Shown: in pieces, positions 25,483 through 33,385 of the stretch
How the letters are laid out: every line of letters starts with the position of its first letter
How positions within the stretch are numbered: position 1 is the stretch's first letter
Assembly (NCBI RefSeq): GCF_019422935.1
Contig: NZ_JAHZCJ010000001.1
Span: 408,127 to 472,126 of the forward strand
Direction: 5' to 3'
Source of the DNA: Desulfovibrio sp.
GTDB taxonomy: Bacteria; Desulfobacterota; Desulfovibrionia; Desulfovibrionales; Desulfovibrionaceae
Length of the DNA: 64,000 nucleotides
Program-made: the position numbers and the translations under genes
The notes under the pieces: model-generated
The model's database searches: none
Seen by the model: the letters and a program-made list of their open reading frames with translations, nothing else
What the model was told of the DNA's origin: nothing

Positions 25483-25525
25483 ACCTGCTCCTGATTTCAG
25501 ACCGCGTTGATCTGATCAGCGCTCA

Positions 25526-25555
25526 AACCGGCAATCGTACGACTGCCGGTTTTTT
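25526..25555 (+). terminator. Terminator of the liv operon
   Basis: AACCGGCA (25526-25533) pairs with TGCCGGTT (25544-25551), followed by T to 25555. Confidence 0.85.
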
Positions 25556-25750
25556 GTTGCCGCAAACTTCGGCAAATTCAGCGAGGCACCACCTTATATC
25601 TTCGAGCCGCCGGGGTGAGCAAAAGACTGCGGCTTGCCACCCCGTGCTGGGGGTATTAGTATTCATGTTGGTTAAAAACAGTCCGGGGAGCAGGGCACTT
25701 ACTGCTTTTGCCTCTGCGACCTTGCGACTGCAAATTCATAAGGAGCAAAC

Positions 25751-28366
25751 ATGCAACGCATACTTCTGTTATTGCCCCTCCTGCTGGCCTTGCTGGCTGG
25801 CGCGGCCTCTGCCGCACCGGGCGAACAGCGAACCCTGACCAAACTGCCCAACGGGCTTTCCGTGTATATCATCAAGGACAGCCGCTTCCCCCTGGTGGCA
25901 ACGCGCCTTTACGTGCGCACAGGTTCGGCCAATGAGGACGCCAAGCAGGCGGGCATCAGCCATCTGCTGGAGCACATGGTCTTCAAAGGTACAGAGCACC
26001 GGCCCAAGGGTCAGGTGGCGCGCGATGTGGAAGCCCTTGGCGGCTACCTCAACGCGGCCACCAGCTTTGACAAAACATGGTACATGACGGACATGCCCGC
26101 GGCCCACTGGCGCATGGGCATGGACGTGGTGAAAGAAATGGCCTTTCAGGCTGCTCTGGACCCCAAGGAACTGGAGTCGGAAAAAGAAGTGGTGATTTCC
26201 GAGCTTGAGCGCGATCAGGATTCGCCCATGAGCAGGCTGTTTGAAAGCCTGCAGGTGTCCACACTCCAGAACACCCCCTACGGGCGGCCCATCATCGGCT
26301 TTAAGGAAACCGTGCGCGCCATTACCGCCGATGACCTGCGTGCCTATGTGCAGCGCTGGTATCAGCCGCAGAACATGCTGCTGCTGGTGGCGGGAGATAT
26401 TGACCAGCAGGCAGTACTGCAACATGCCCAGGAACTTTTTGGCGGCATGGCCAACACCAACGATGCTGTTACGCCGCCGCAGGTTGATCTGCTAACGGCC
26501 CCCGGCGGTCAGCGCGTTGAAGTGGTGCGCGGCCCCTGGAACAAGGTTTATCTGGGCATGGCCTTCCCTGCGCCAGCCCTGCGCGACCTGCGCTCTGTGG
26601 ATCTGGACGTGCTGAGTTACCTGCTTGGCGGCGACGGAACTTCGTTGCTGAGCCGCAAATACGAGTATGAAAAGCAACTTGTGGACAGCATCAGCGTGGG
26701 CAACATGAGCCTTGAACGTGCGGGCATGCTGTACATTACAGCCAACATGGCCCCGGAAAAGCTGGAAGCCTTCTGGCAGGGGCTGACCGCAGACCTTGCC
26801 AAGCTCAAGGCCGCAGACTTCAAGCCCGAGGCCCTCAAGCGCGCCCGCTACAACCTGGAAGACAGCATGGACCGCTCGGCGGAAACGCTCAACGGCCTTG
26901 CCTCCTGGCTGGGCAGCGTCCAGTTTGAGCTGGGCGGCGATGTTGCGGAACAGAATCTGCGCTTCACCCAGCGTAATGTTTCTCAGCCGCAGGTGCAGCA
27001 GGCCATTGACCTTTGGCTTGACCCCAGCAGGGCGCGGGTGCGTGTGCTCGCTCCTGAAAATGCCAAGCTGCCCGATCTGGAAGCCGTGTTGCAAAAGAAC
27101 TGGCCCGGCAGTGCTGCTGCCAAGGCTGCGCAGAAGGCTGCGGCCACGGCAGGGCAGCAGGAAGTGGTCGACCTGGGGCAGGGGCGTACCGTCATTCTTA
27201 TCCCTGATGCCACAGTGCCTTACGTGGCGGTTGATCTGATGCTGCCCGGCGGCAACGCCCTGCTGAAGCCTGACCAGCAGGGGTTGGCAGAATTGACGGC
27301 CAGCACCCTTGGCGATGGCAGCGGTAAACTGGATGCCCAGGCTATGGAACGCTATTTCGCTGACCGCGCGGCTTCTCTCTCCGCCAAGGCGGGCCTGCAA
27401 ACCTTTACCGTGTCCTTGACCGGCCCGGCCCGGTTCAATGCTGATTATTTCTCCATGCTGGGAGAGGTGCTGGGCAAGCCCCGCTTTGAAGCCAAGGAAA
27501 TCAAGCGTGAAGCGGAAAACATGAAGGCCGCCATCCGCCAGCGGGCAGACAGGCCTACCTCCTTCCTGTTCTCGCGGGTGAATCCCTTCATCTTCCCCGG
27601 CGGTCAGCCCTACGGCTACGATAGTCTGGGGACGGAAGCGAACCTCTCCAGGTTTACGCCCAAGGATGTACGCTCGTTCTGGGACAAGCAACTCGTGCAG
27701 CCCTGGGTGCTGGCCGTTGCTGGCGATTTTGACCGCGAGGCCGTGCTGGCCTTTGCCCGCACATTGCCCGCGCCAGACAACAAGGATTTCTCCTTGCCCG
27801 CCCCCTCATGGGGTGATGCCCGCAACCTTGATCTGCATCTGCCGGGGCGCAATCAGGCCCACGTGCTCCAGATGTTCAAGGCTGTGCCCTACACCAGCCC
27901 GGATGCCCCGGCGCTGATGCTTTTGCAGTCTGTGCTTTCCGGGCAGAGCGGCCTGCTGTTCAGCCAGATGCGCGATGAGCAGGGCCTCGGGTACACGGTC
28001 ACGGCCTTTTACCGCGCCATGCCTCAGGCTGGCATGATGGCTTTTTACATTGGCACTACGCCTGACAAGGTCGCGCAGGCGCGTGAAGGCTTTGCCAAGA
28101 TTATTGCCGATATCAAGGCAAAACCTCTGCCTGCCGAATTGCTTGAAGCCGGGGCCAACCGCCTGCTTGGCGAATACTACCGCGACAAGCAGAGCCTTGA
28201 TTCCCGCGCGGGCGTGGCCGCCACAGACGCCGTACTGGGCCTGCCCCGAGATTTCAGCAAGTCGCTCATCGACAAGGCGGCCAAGCTGACACCTGCGGAT
28301 ATTCAGGCTGTGGCGCAGAAGTATCTGGACGACAAAAACCTTTATAACATGATCCTGCTGCCGTAG
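25751..28366 (+). CDS. M16 zinc metallopeptidase, two-domain, exported
   Basis: The 871-residue protein starts with a signal peptide (MQRILLLLPLLLALLAGAAS, cleavage near SAA) and then two M16 halves. The first half carries the inverted zinc motif HLLEHMVFKGT (HxxEH) near residues 73-77 and the downstream Glu ligand region about 75 residues later (ELESEKEVVISELERD). The second half lacks this motif and acts as the inactive partner lobe, as in pitrilysin-like and processing peptidases. It probably digests peptides in the periplasm. AAGGAG precedes the start. The 270-base gap before it (25483-25750) holds the liv terminator and no gene. Length and order match the PqqL/YhjJ-like exported M16 group; the substrate is unknown. 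Confidence 0.9.
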   Translation: MQRILLLLPLLLALLAGAASAAPGEQRTLTKLPNGLSVYIIKDSRFPLVATRLYVRTGSANEDAKQAGISHLLEHMVFKGTEHRPKGQVARDVEALGGYLNAATSFDKTWYMTDMPAAHWRMGMDVVKEMAFQAALDPKELESEKEVVISELERDQDSPMSRLFESLQVSTLQNTPYGRPIIGFKETVRAITADDLRAYVQRWYQPQNMLLLVAGDIDQQAVLQHAQELFGGMANTNDAVTPPQVDLLTAPGGQRVEVVRGPWNKVYLGMAFPAPALRDLRSVDLDVLSYLLGGDGTSLLSRKYEYEKQLVDSISVGNMSLERAGMLYITANMAPEKLEAFWQGLTADLAKLKAADFKPEALKRARYNLEDSMDRSAETLNGLASWLGSVQFELGGDVAEQNLRFTQRNVSQPQVQQAIDLWLDPSRARVRVLAPENAKLPDLEAVLQKNWPGSAAAKAAQKAAATAGQQEVVDLGQGRTVILIPDATVPYVAVDLMLPGGNALLKPDQQGLAELTASTLGDGSGKLDAQAMERYFADRAASLSAKAGLQTFTVSLTGPARFNADYFSMLGEVLGKPRFEAKEIKREAENMKAAIRQRADRPTSFLFSRVNPFIFPGGQPYGYDSLGTEANLSRFTPKDVRSFWDKQLVQPWVLAVAGDFDREAVLAFARTLPAPDNKDFSLPAPSWGDARNLDLHLPGRNQAHVLQMFKAVPYTSPDAPALMLLQSVLSGQSGLLFSQMRDEQGLGYTVTAFYRAMPQAGMMAFYIGTTPDKVAQAREGFAKIIADIKAKPLPAELLEAGANRLLGEYYRDKQSLDSRAGVAATDAVLGLPRDFSKSLIDKAAKLTPADIQAVAQKYLDDKNLYNMILLP

Positions 28367-28388
28367 GCGGCGTTTCGGATTTGTTGAC

Positions 28389-28460
28389 GGGCCGCATCGG
28401 ATATCCGATTGCGCTTCCCTGCAAATTGGCGGTGGAAGCGGAGTTGGGCCGATGCGGCCC
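28389..28460 (+). terminator. Long stem-loop after the M16 peptidase gene
   Basis: GGGCCGCATCGG (28389-28400) pairs exactly with CCGATGCGGCCC (28449-28460); inside, CGCTTCC pairs with GGAAGCG. No T-run follows, so it is a 3' structure that may stop or stabilise the transcript. Confidence 0.5.
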
Positions 28461-28499
28461 CTTGTGTTTCTTGGCTGTTACGAAATGCTCAACCCTTGT

Positions 28500-28850
28500 T
28501 TGATTGTACAAAAAAAGTTTTTATAAACGATATCTTCGGCAAGCGGCGGGCAAATAAAAATGTCAAGTCCGAGGTAAGTCCCCTTACGTGGGGGAGGCCG
28601 TCTTGAAAACCCGGCGTGGGTAGAGTAAGTTCTTGCCTGCGTTACGGGAACTGCTTTCTGAGGAAAGCTCGCCAGGTATCGGCTGCGGTCGCAGTGCCGG
28701 GGCCGGGGCGGCAGCGCCATGCGGGCATGATGCCTGAATCCATGGCGAAATGTTTCAGCAACGCCAATCAAAGCCACAAATGTTGCGGGTCAGGTTGCCT
28801 GATCTGGCTCCAGCCAGGGCGAACACTTTTGTTCACGCCCTCACTGTTTT
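28500..28850 (+). ncRNA. Candidate structured RNA with own promoter
   Basis: TTGATT (28500-28505) and TATAAA (28522-28527), 16 bases apart, make a good sigma-70 promoter. Downstream there is no convincing reading frame, but a GC-rich stretch full of short hairpins: TCCCC/GGGGA around 28577, a perfect GCTTTC-TGAG-GAAAGC near 28660, CTGCG-GT-CGCAG near 28685, and a last stem AGGGCGAACA/TGTTCACGCCCT (28816-28841, one bulge) followed by a short T-run. It is separate from the riboswitch that begins at 28986. I could not match it to tmRNA, RNase P or SRP RNA; 6S RNA is conceivable but unproven. The 3' end is a guess. Confidence 0.35.
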
Positions 28851-28985
28851 GCGGCCTTGGTGTAGTGAAAAAGTTGGGCAGGCAAGAAAATTCAATAGTG
28901 AATTCGCAGTGTTGCTACGGCACTAGGAGAGCTTTTTTGCCTGCATTTATTGACAGGGTGCAATTCTTTTGAGATTTTCTAGACA

Positions 28986-29139
28986 TTGAAAGCGCCATGG
29001 AGCTTAATAGGGAATTCCCGTGAAATTCGGGAGCGGACCCGCCGCCGTGAGCCTGTTCAACACCGCTTTTCCTCGCGTGCCACTGGATAATACCGGGAAG
29101 GCCGAAGAGCGGCAGGCAAGCCGGAAGACCTGCTTTCAA
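28986..29139 (+). ncRNA. Cobalamin riboswitch upstream of nrdD
   Basis: The conserved parts appear in order: an eight-pair closing stem TTGAAAGC (28986-28993) with GCTTTCAA (29132-29139); the core ATAGGGAA; TCCCGTGAAATTCGGGA; GCGGACCCGCCGCCGTGA; GCCACTGG; GGGAAGGCC; and the B12 box AAGCCGGAAGACCTGC (29118-29133). This is the cobalamin-binding aptamer that senses adenosylcobalamin. It is followed by a nine-pair hairpin (29159-29183) and an intrinsic terminator before the class III ribonucleotide reductase genes. In other bacteria such switches turn off B12-independent enzymes when B12 feeds a B12-dependent counterpart, here presumably a class II reductase elsewhere in the genome. Confidence 0.9.
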
Positions 29140-29206
29140 CCGTTCTAAGAAAGTGGAGCATCTGCAACGGGCTTTTGCAGATGAACCGTCAGAAAAGGGC
29201 CATTGA

Positions 29207-29242
29207 TGGCCTCTCCGCCCGTTCTGTTCGGGCGGCCTTTTT
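29207..29242 (+). terminator. Riboswitch-controlled terminator
   Basis: CCGCCCG (29215-29221) pairs with CGGGCGG (29229-29235), then CC and five T. It lies between the cobalamin aptamer and the nrdD start at 29274, so it is the likely expression platform. A competing GGCCAT/ATGGCC stem (29198-29211) lies just before it. Confidence 0.75.
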
Positions 29243-29273
29243 GTTCATAGCCCACACGTTTGGAGCGAAGTTC

Positions 29274-31529
29274 ATGCTCGCCAGCATTATTAAGCGCGAC
29301 GGCACGGAAGTGCCTTTTGATTCGGTCAAGATTCTCAATGCCATCACCAAGGCCAATCAGGCCGTTGGTGGTGAAGACATGTCACCCACTGACCTGCTGT
29401 TTGTCACCGAAAAGGTGTGCAAAAAGCTGGAGTCGCGCAGCCTCAAGCATGTGGAAGAAATTCAGGATGTTGTTGAAGAAACCCTGATTCAGTACGACTA
29501 CGCCAAAAGCGCCAAGGCTTACATTCTGTACCGGGCCGAGCATACGAAAATCCGTAATGCGGAATCGTATCTCATGGATATCTATAAAAAGCTTACGTAT
29601 TCTCCGGCTCTGCAAGAAGACATCAAGCGCGAGAATGCCAATATCGATGGCGATACGGCCATGGGCACCATGCTCAAGTATGGTTCCGAGGGTTCAAAAT
29701 TCTTCATCGACAACTACATTCTGCCCAAGGATGCCTCTGCCGCGCACCGTAACGGCGACATCCACATTCACGACAAAGATTTTTACATGCTCACGGAAAC
29801 GTGCTGCCAGATTGACCTTATCCCCTTGTTTAAAAATGGTTTTTCCACAGGACACGGGCATTTGCGCGAGCCCAATTCCATTGAGAGCTACTCGGCCCTT
29901 GCCTGCATTGCCATTCAGGCCAACCAGAATGAAATGCACGGCGGCCAGAGTGTGCCGCATTTTGACTTTGCCATGGCCGAGGGCGTTATCAAAACCTACC
30001 GCAAGGAATATGAGCGCGCCTTTGCCGCATTTTTGCGCATTGCCCAGAATCTGGAAGAGCAGGCAGCCATTGACGCCGCCAGAGAAACCATCGCCCTGTT
30101 GCCCGAAGGCCCGCGCCTTGGCACCTGCGATGCCTTTGGAGAAGCCCTTGTGGCGGCAGCCCCCGAGGCCCGGCGCGAGCTTGTGACGCGCGCGCATGCC
30201 TACGCTGCCGGCGAAGCCCTCAAATACACCGAGCGCCGCACTTATCAGGCCATGGAAGCCCTGATCCACAACCTGAACACCATGAATTCGCGCGCAGGCG
30301 CACAGGTGCCTTTCAGCTCCATCAACTACGGCACGGATATTTCTGCCGAGGGGCGGATGGTTGTTAAAAACCTGCTGCGCGCCACCAAGGCCGGGCTTGG
30401 CAATGGGGAAACCTCCATCTTCCCCGTGCAGATTTTCAAGGTGAAGTCCGGGGTCAACTATAATCCAGAAGATCCCAACTACGACCTTTTCAAGCAGGCC
30501 ATGGACGTTTCCGCCATGCGGCTCTTCCCCAATTTCAGCTTTCTTGATGCGCCGTTCAACCTCCAGTACTACCATCCGGACGACTATAATACGGAAGTTG
30601 CCTACATGGGCTGCCGTACACGCGTGCTTGGCAACGTGTACGACAAGGACAGGCAGGTTACGTGCGGTCGCGGCAATCTGAGCTTCACCTCCATCAATCT
30701 TCCCCGGCTCGGGCTGGATGCGCGTGGCGACATCAGCCGTTTTTACGCTCTGCTGGACGACAAGATTGATCTGGTGTTCCGCCAGCTGCTGCACCGGCTC
30801 AAGATCCAGAGCGCCAAGAAGGTGCGCAACTACCCCTTCCTCATGGGCGAGGGCATCTGGCTTGATTCCGACAAACTGGGTTGGGACGACAGTATTGAAG
30901 AAGTGCTCAAGCATGGCACCCTGACCGTGGGCTTTATCGGCCTTGCCGAAACGCTCAAGGCCCTTGTGGGCCAGCACCACGGCGAAAGCGAAGAGGCCCA
31001 GAAGCTTGGCATCGAGATTGTTACGCATCTACGCAAGCGGTGCGATGACGAAGCTGAAAAGACCGGGCTCAACTTTTCACTCATCGCTACCCCGGCAGAG
31101 AGCCTGAGCGGGCGCTTTGTCAACCTCGACAAGGAAAAGTTCGGCAGCATTCCCGGCATCACTGACAGGGATTACTACACCAACTCGTTCCACGTGCCGG
31201 TGTACTGCCCCATCAAGGCCTTTAAAAAGATACAGATCGAGGCTCCGTACCACGCGCTGACCAATGCGGGCCACATCACCTATGTGGAGCTGGATGGCGA
31301 TACCTGCAAGAACCTTGAGGCCTTTGAGAGCATCATCCGTTTTATGCACGATAATGGCGTTGGCTACGGCTCCATCAACCATCCTCTGGATCGCGACCCT
31401 GTCTGCGGCTATGTGGGTGTGATCAACGGCGCCTGCCCCCGCTGCGGCCGCAAGGAAGGCGAAGGCGTGAGCGCCGAGCTGCTCAATGAATTGCGTAGAA
31501 AATTCCCGCACACCCCCAAGTGGGACTAG
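29274..31529 (+). CDS. nrdD: Anaerobic (class III) ribonucleotide reductase, large catalytic part
   Basis: The 751-residue protein starts at 29274, after the terminator, with GGAG upstream; a longer frame from 29175 would run through the terminator and is rejected. Residues 1-90 are an ATP-cone (SIIKRDGTEVPFDSVKILNA). The barrel domain shows NGDIHIHDKDFY, SYSALACIAIQANQNEMHGG, PFSSINYGTD and YMGCRTRV, as in the NrdD family that reduces ribonucleotides to deoxyribonucleotides with formate. It ends in the zinc region DPVCGYVGVINGACPRCGR. The usual C-terminal glycyl-radical segment (RVxGYL...) is absent: it is encoded by the next small gene. Expression is probably under cobalamin control. Confidence 0.92.
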   Translation: MLASIIKRDGTEVPFDSVKILNAITKANQAVGGEDMSPTDLLFVTEKVCKKLESRSLKHVEEIQDVVEETLIQYDYAKSAKAYILYRAEHTKIRNAESYLMDIYKKLTYSPALQEDIKRENANIDGDTAMGTMLKYGSEGSKFFIDNYILPKDASAAHRNGDIHIHDKDFYMLTETCCQIDLIPLFKNGFSTGHGHLREPNSIESYSALACIAIQANQNEMHGGQSVPHFDFAMAEGVIKTYRKEYERAFAAFLRIAQNLEEQAAIDAARETIALLPEGPRLGTCDAFGEALVAAAPEARRELVTRAHAYAAGEALKYTERRTYQAMEALIHNLNTMNSRAGAQVPFSSINYGTDISAEGRMVVKNLLRATKAGLGNGETSIFPVQIFKVKSGVNYNPEDPNYDLFKQAMDVSAMRLFPNFSFLDAPFNLQYYHPDDYNTEVAYMGCRTRVLGNVYDKDRQVTCGRGNLSFTSINLPRLGLDARGDISRFYALLDDKIDLVFRQLLHRLKIQSAKKVRNYPFLMGEGIWLDSDKLGWDDSIEEVLKHGTLTVGFIGLAETLKALVGQHHGESEEAQKLGIEIVTHLRKRCDDEAEKTGLNFSLIATPAESLSGRFVNLDKEKFGSIPGITDRDYYTNSFHVPVYCPIKAFKKIQIEAPYHALTNAGHITYVELDGDTCKNLEAFESIIRFMHDNGVGYGSINHPLDRDPVCGYVGVINGACPRCGRKEGEGVSAELLNELRRKFPHTPKWD

Positions 31530-31581
31530 CGGTCAAATACATTTTTTCATCAATTTTGCTTTAAGAACAAGGAGAGCGAAA

Positions 31582-31752
31582 ATGCTAATGAAATCGCGTC
31601 TGTTCGAGGAAACCAAGCCTGCGCAGAAACTTGTGGGCCAGGATGTGGGCTTTGAACGTACCCGCCGCATCACCGGTTACCTTGTGGGAACGCTTGACCG
31701 TTTCAACAACGCCAAGCGCTCGGAAGAGCGCGACCGTGTCAAGCATGCCTGA
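31582..31752 (+). CDS. Detached glycyl-radical segment of NrdD
   Basis: This 56-residue protein contains TRRITGYLVGTLDRFNNAKR followed by SEERDRVKH. That matches the C-terminal end of ordinary NrdD, RVCGYLG...FNAGKQEEVKRRVKH in E. coli, where the Gly of GYL carries the radical made by NrdG. The catalytic gene upstream stops before this segment. The small gene has its own AAGGAGAG ribosome-binding site, so this is a natural split and not a sequencing frameshift; the 52-base gap between the genes lies in a clean intergenic stretch. The product must dock into the NrdD barrel, similar in idea to the YfiD spare part of pyruvate formate-lyase. It overlaps nrdG by eight bases. Confidence 0.85.
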   Translation: MLMKSRLFEETKPAQKLVGQDVGFERTRRITGYLVGTLDRFNNAKRSEERDRVKHA

Positions 31753-32260
31753 ATCCGGTAATGCCGGGGTTATGCGGCTGTCAGGCATTGTGGAGGAATC
31801 CATAGTGGACGGCCCGGGCCTGAGGTATGTCTTGTTCACGCAGGGTTGCCCGCACCACTGCAAAGGGTGCCACAATCCGCAGACGCACGACTTTGAGGGC
31901 GGCTTTCCGTTTACGGCGGAGGCCGCCCTTGCCCAGATTGGGGAGAATCCTCTTCTGGCGGGTGTGACGCTGTCTGGCGGGGAGCCTTTTGAGCAGGCCC
32001 AGGCGCTCTGCGCAGTGGCCGAGGGCGTGCAGGCCATGCGCAAAAATGTGATGACCTACACGGGCTACACATTTGAAGCTCTGTTTGCCCGCAATGACTA
32101 TTGGACAAACCGGCTGCTGGAACTGACGGATGTTCTTGTGGATGGCCCCTATGTGGAAAGCCTCCGCGACCTTGAGCTGCAGTTCAGGGGTAGTTCGAAC
32201 CAGCGCCTTCTTGACCGCGCTGCCCGAGAAGAAATAGCGGCAGAATTGCTCAGCCGTTGA
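31745..32260 (+). CDS. nrdG: Anaerobic ribonucleotide reductase activating protein
   Basis: The 171-residue radical-SAM protein carries CPHHCKGCHNP near residues 34-44, the CxxxCxxC set that holds the 4Fe-4S cluster, followed by the SAM-binding TLSGGEPF. It cleaves SAM to abstract a hydrogen from the glycine of NrdD, here on the separate 56-residue protein. Starting at 31745 it overlaps the end of that small gene, which fits close translation of both. A longer frame from 31631 would run through the small gene and has no binding site. Confidence 0.92.
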   Translation: MPESGNAGVMRLSGIVEESIVDGPGLRYVLFTQGCPHHCKGCHNPQTHDFEGGFPFTAEAALAQIGENPLLAGVTLSGGEPFEQAQALCAVAEGVQAMRKNVMTYTGYTFEALFARNDYWTNRLLELTDVLVDGPYVESLRDLELQFRGSSNQRLLDRAAREEIAAELLSR

Positions 32261-32305
32261 ACGCTTTGCGAGTCCTGACAGGTTATTTTGCCGGTCACGT
32301 CTGTT

Positions 32306-32328
32306 CCCCGCTTTTTGCGGGGTTTTTT
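32306..32328 (+). terminator. Terminator of the nrd operon
   Basis: CCCCGC (32306-32311) and GCGGGG (32317-32322) enclose TTTTT, followed by six T. Confidence 0.9.
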
Positions 32329-32351
32329 ATTGGGGGCTGGCTGCAGGAGGC

Positions 32352-33353
32352 TTACTGTTTCGGTGTATTTTTTGTTCCGGTCACATAGGAGGCAAAACCC
32401 ACATCCATCTGCTGTATATGATCCACCAGCCAGGTTTTCAGGTATTCCAGCAGGGCAATATCAATAAAGGCCTTGTCGTCAAGCACAGCCTCCCTGAGTT
32501 CTGTCACTGTTTTTCTGAAATTCTGGTGCACTTCAGTGTGCCGTGCCGTGAGCGGATAAGCCGTGCGGCTGAAGAATATTTCTTCTGTGGCAAAATGGCT
32601 GAAGGCATAGCCCGTCAGATCATCAAGAATTTCGAGCAGCAGCTTTTTATCGCAGCCTTTCTGCATTCCACGGTGCAGCTTGTTGATGTACGAAAGCAAG
32701 AGCTTGTGCTGGCCGTCAATGACAGGAATATTCGTATTGTAACGGCTATCCCAGGGGAAGGCCTCTTCAAGAGCAGTATCTGCTGCATCTTTGTCAGTGT
32801 CAGCCGCGTCCAAAAGGCTGGCGTGCAGCAATATGCATTCGCTATGGTGCAGCGCCGCAGAAAGGTCAAGAATCTGTTCCCTGATGCGCGGGTGGTCCAG
32901 AGGCGACCCAATGTCCGCATCAGCAGCTGTGCCGAGGTCTTTCAATTCAGACTGGGCTTTGCGTAGCGCCGCAATGGCAGTCTGCTGCGTCTGCATGTCC
33001 ACAACGCGCCTTTCGCGCAGTTCCTGAATTTCCTGCCGGAGTTTGTTTGCTGTTTCGCACGCCTCGGCAATGTCGTGGCGAAGTGTGGCCTCTCTGGCGT
33101 TGAGGCTGTCTTCCAGGGCGCGCACAACATCGCAGGCCGTGGGTATGGACGGGATTTCAGCGCAGCCGGGTTGCGCAAGGGCAGCCACGAATGTGCGCAA
33201 GGGAAGCAGAAGGTAGCGGTAGAGCAGCACAAGGCCGCAGAGGGAAAAAATCAGAGAGAGGACAACAGCAATCCGGGAAAATGGCGGGGTGAGCTGCATG
33301 GCGATAATGCCAGCCAAGGGAGCAATAATCAGAAAAATGATTGGAACGCCCAT
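32352..33353 (-). CDS. Membrane-anchored bacteriohaemerythrin
   Basis: From the ATG at 33353 (GGGGGGA upstream; a TTG at 33389 overlapping the previous stop is the alternative) the product has 333 residues. Two membrane helices at about 1-20 and 28-50 are followed by a coiled coil with Ala/Glu/Gln/Leu and then a haemerythrin domain at about 200-325. The di-iron ligands are seen in IDGQHKLLLSYINKLH, FSHFATEEIFF, HTEVHQNF and LVDHIQQMD. Haemerythrins bind O2; here the domain is cytoplasmic and could report oxygen or store it at the membrane. No enzymatic output domain is attached. It follows the HD-GYP gene directly and is probably co-transcribed. Confidence 0.85.
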   Translation of the reverse strand: MGVPIIFLIIAPLAGIIAMQLTPPFSRIAVVLSLIFSLCGLVLLYRYLLLPLRTFVAALAQPGCAEIPSIPTACDVVRALEDSLNAREATLRHDIAEACETANKLRQEIQELRERRVVDMQTQQTAIAALRKAQSELKDLGTAADADIGSPLDHPRIREQILDLSAALHHSECILLHASLLDAADTDKDAADTALEEAFPWDSRYNTNIPVIDGQHKLLLSYINKLHRGMQKGCDKKLLLEILDDLTGYAFSHFATEEIFFSRTAYPLTARHTEVHQNFRKTVTELREAVLDDKAFIDIALLEYLKTWLVDHIQQMDVGFASYVTGTKNTPKQ

Positions 33354-33385
33354 GAGTCCCCCCGTCAGTGGGTAGCCTACCCAGT

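Noticed and set aside
28478..28777. Minus-strand frame over the candidate RNA
   Set aside because: No ribosome-binding site, and a composition rich in Arg/Pro typical of GC-rich shadow frames.
29175..29273. N-terminal extension of NrdD
   Set aside because: It would run through the terminator hairpin of the riboswitch; the family start and a ribosome-binding site are at 29274.
31500..31600. Frameshift or sequencing error as the cause of the split NrdD
   Set aside because: The small gene has its own AAGGAGAG and start codon, and the intervening 52 bases do not encode missing family sequence in any frame that I can see.
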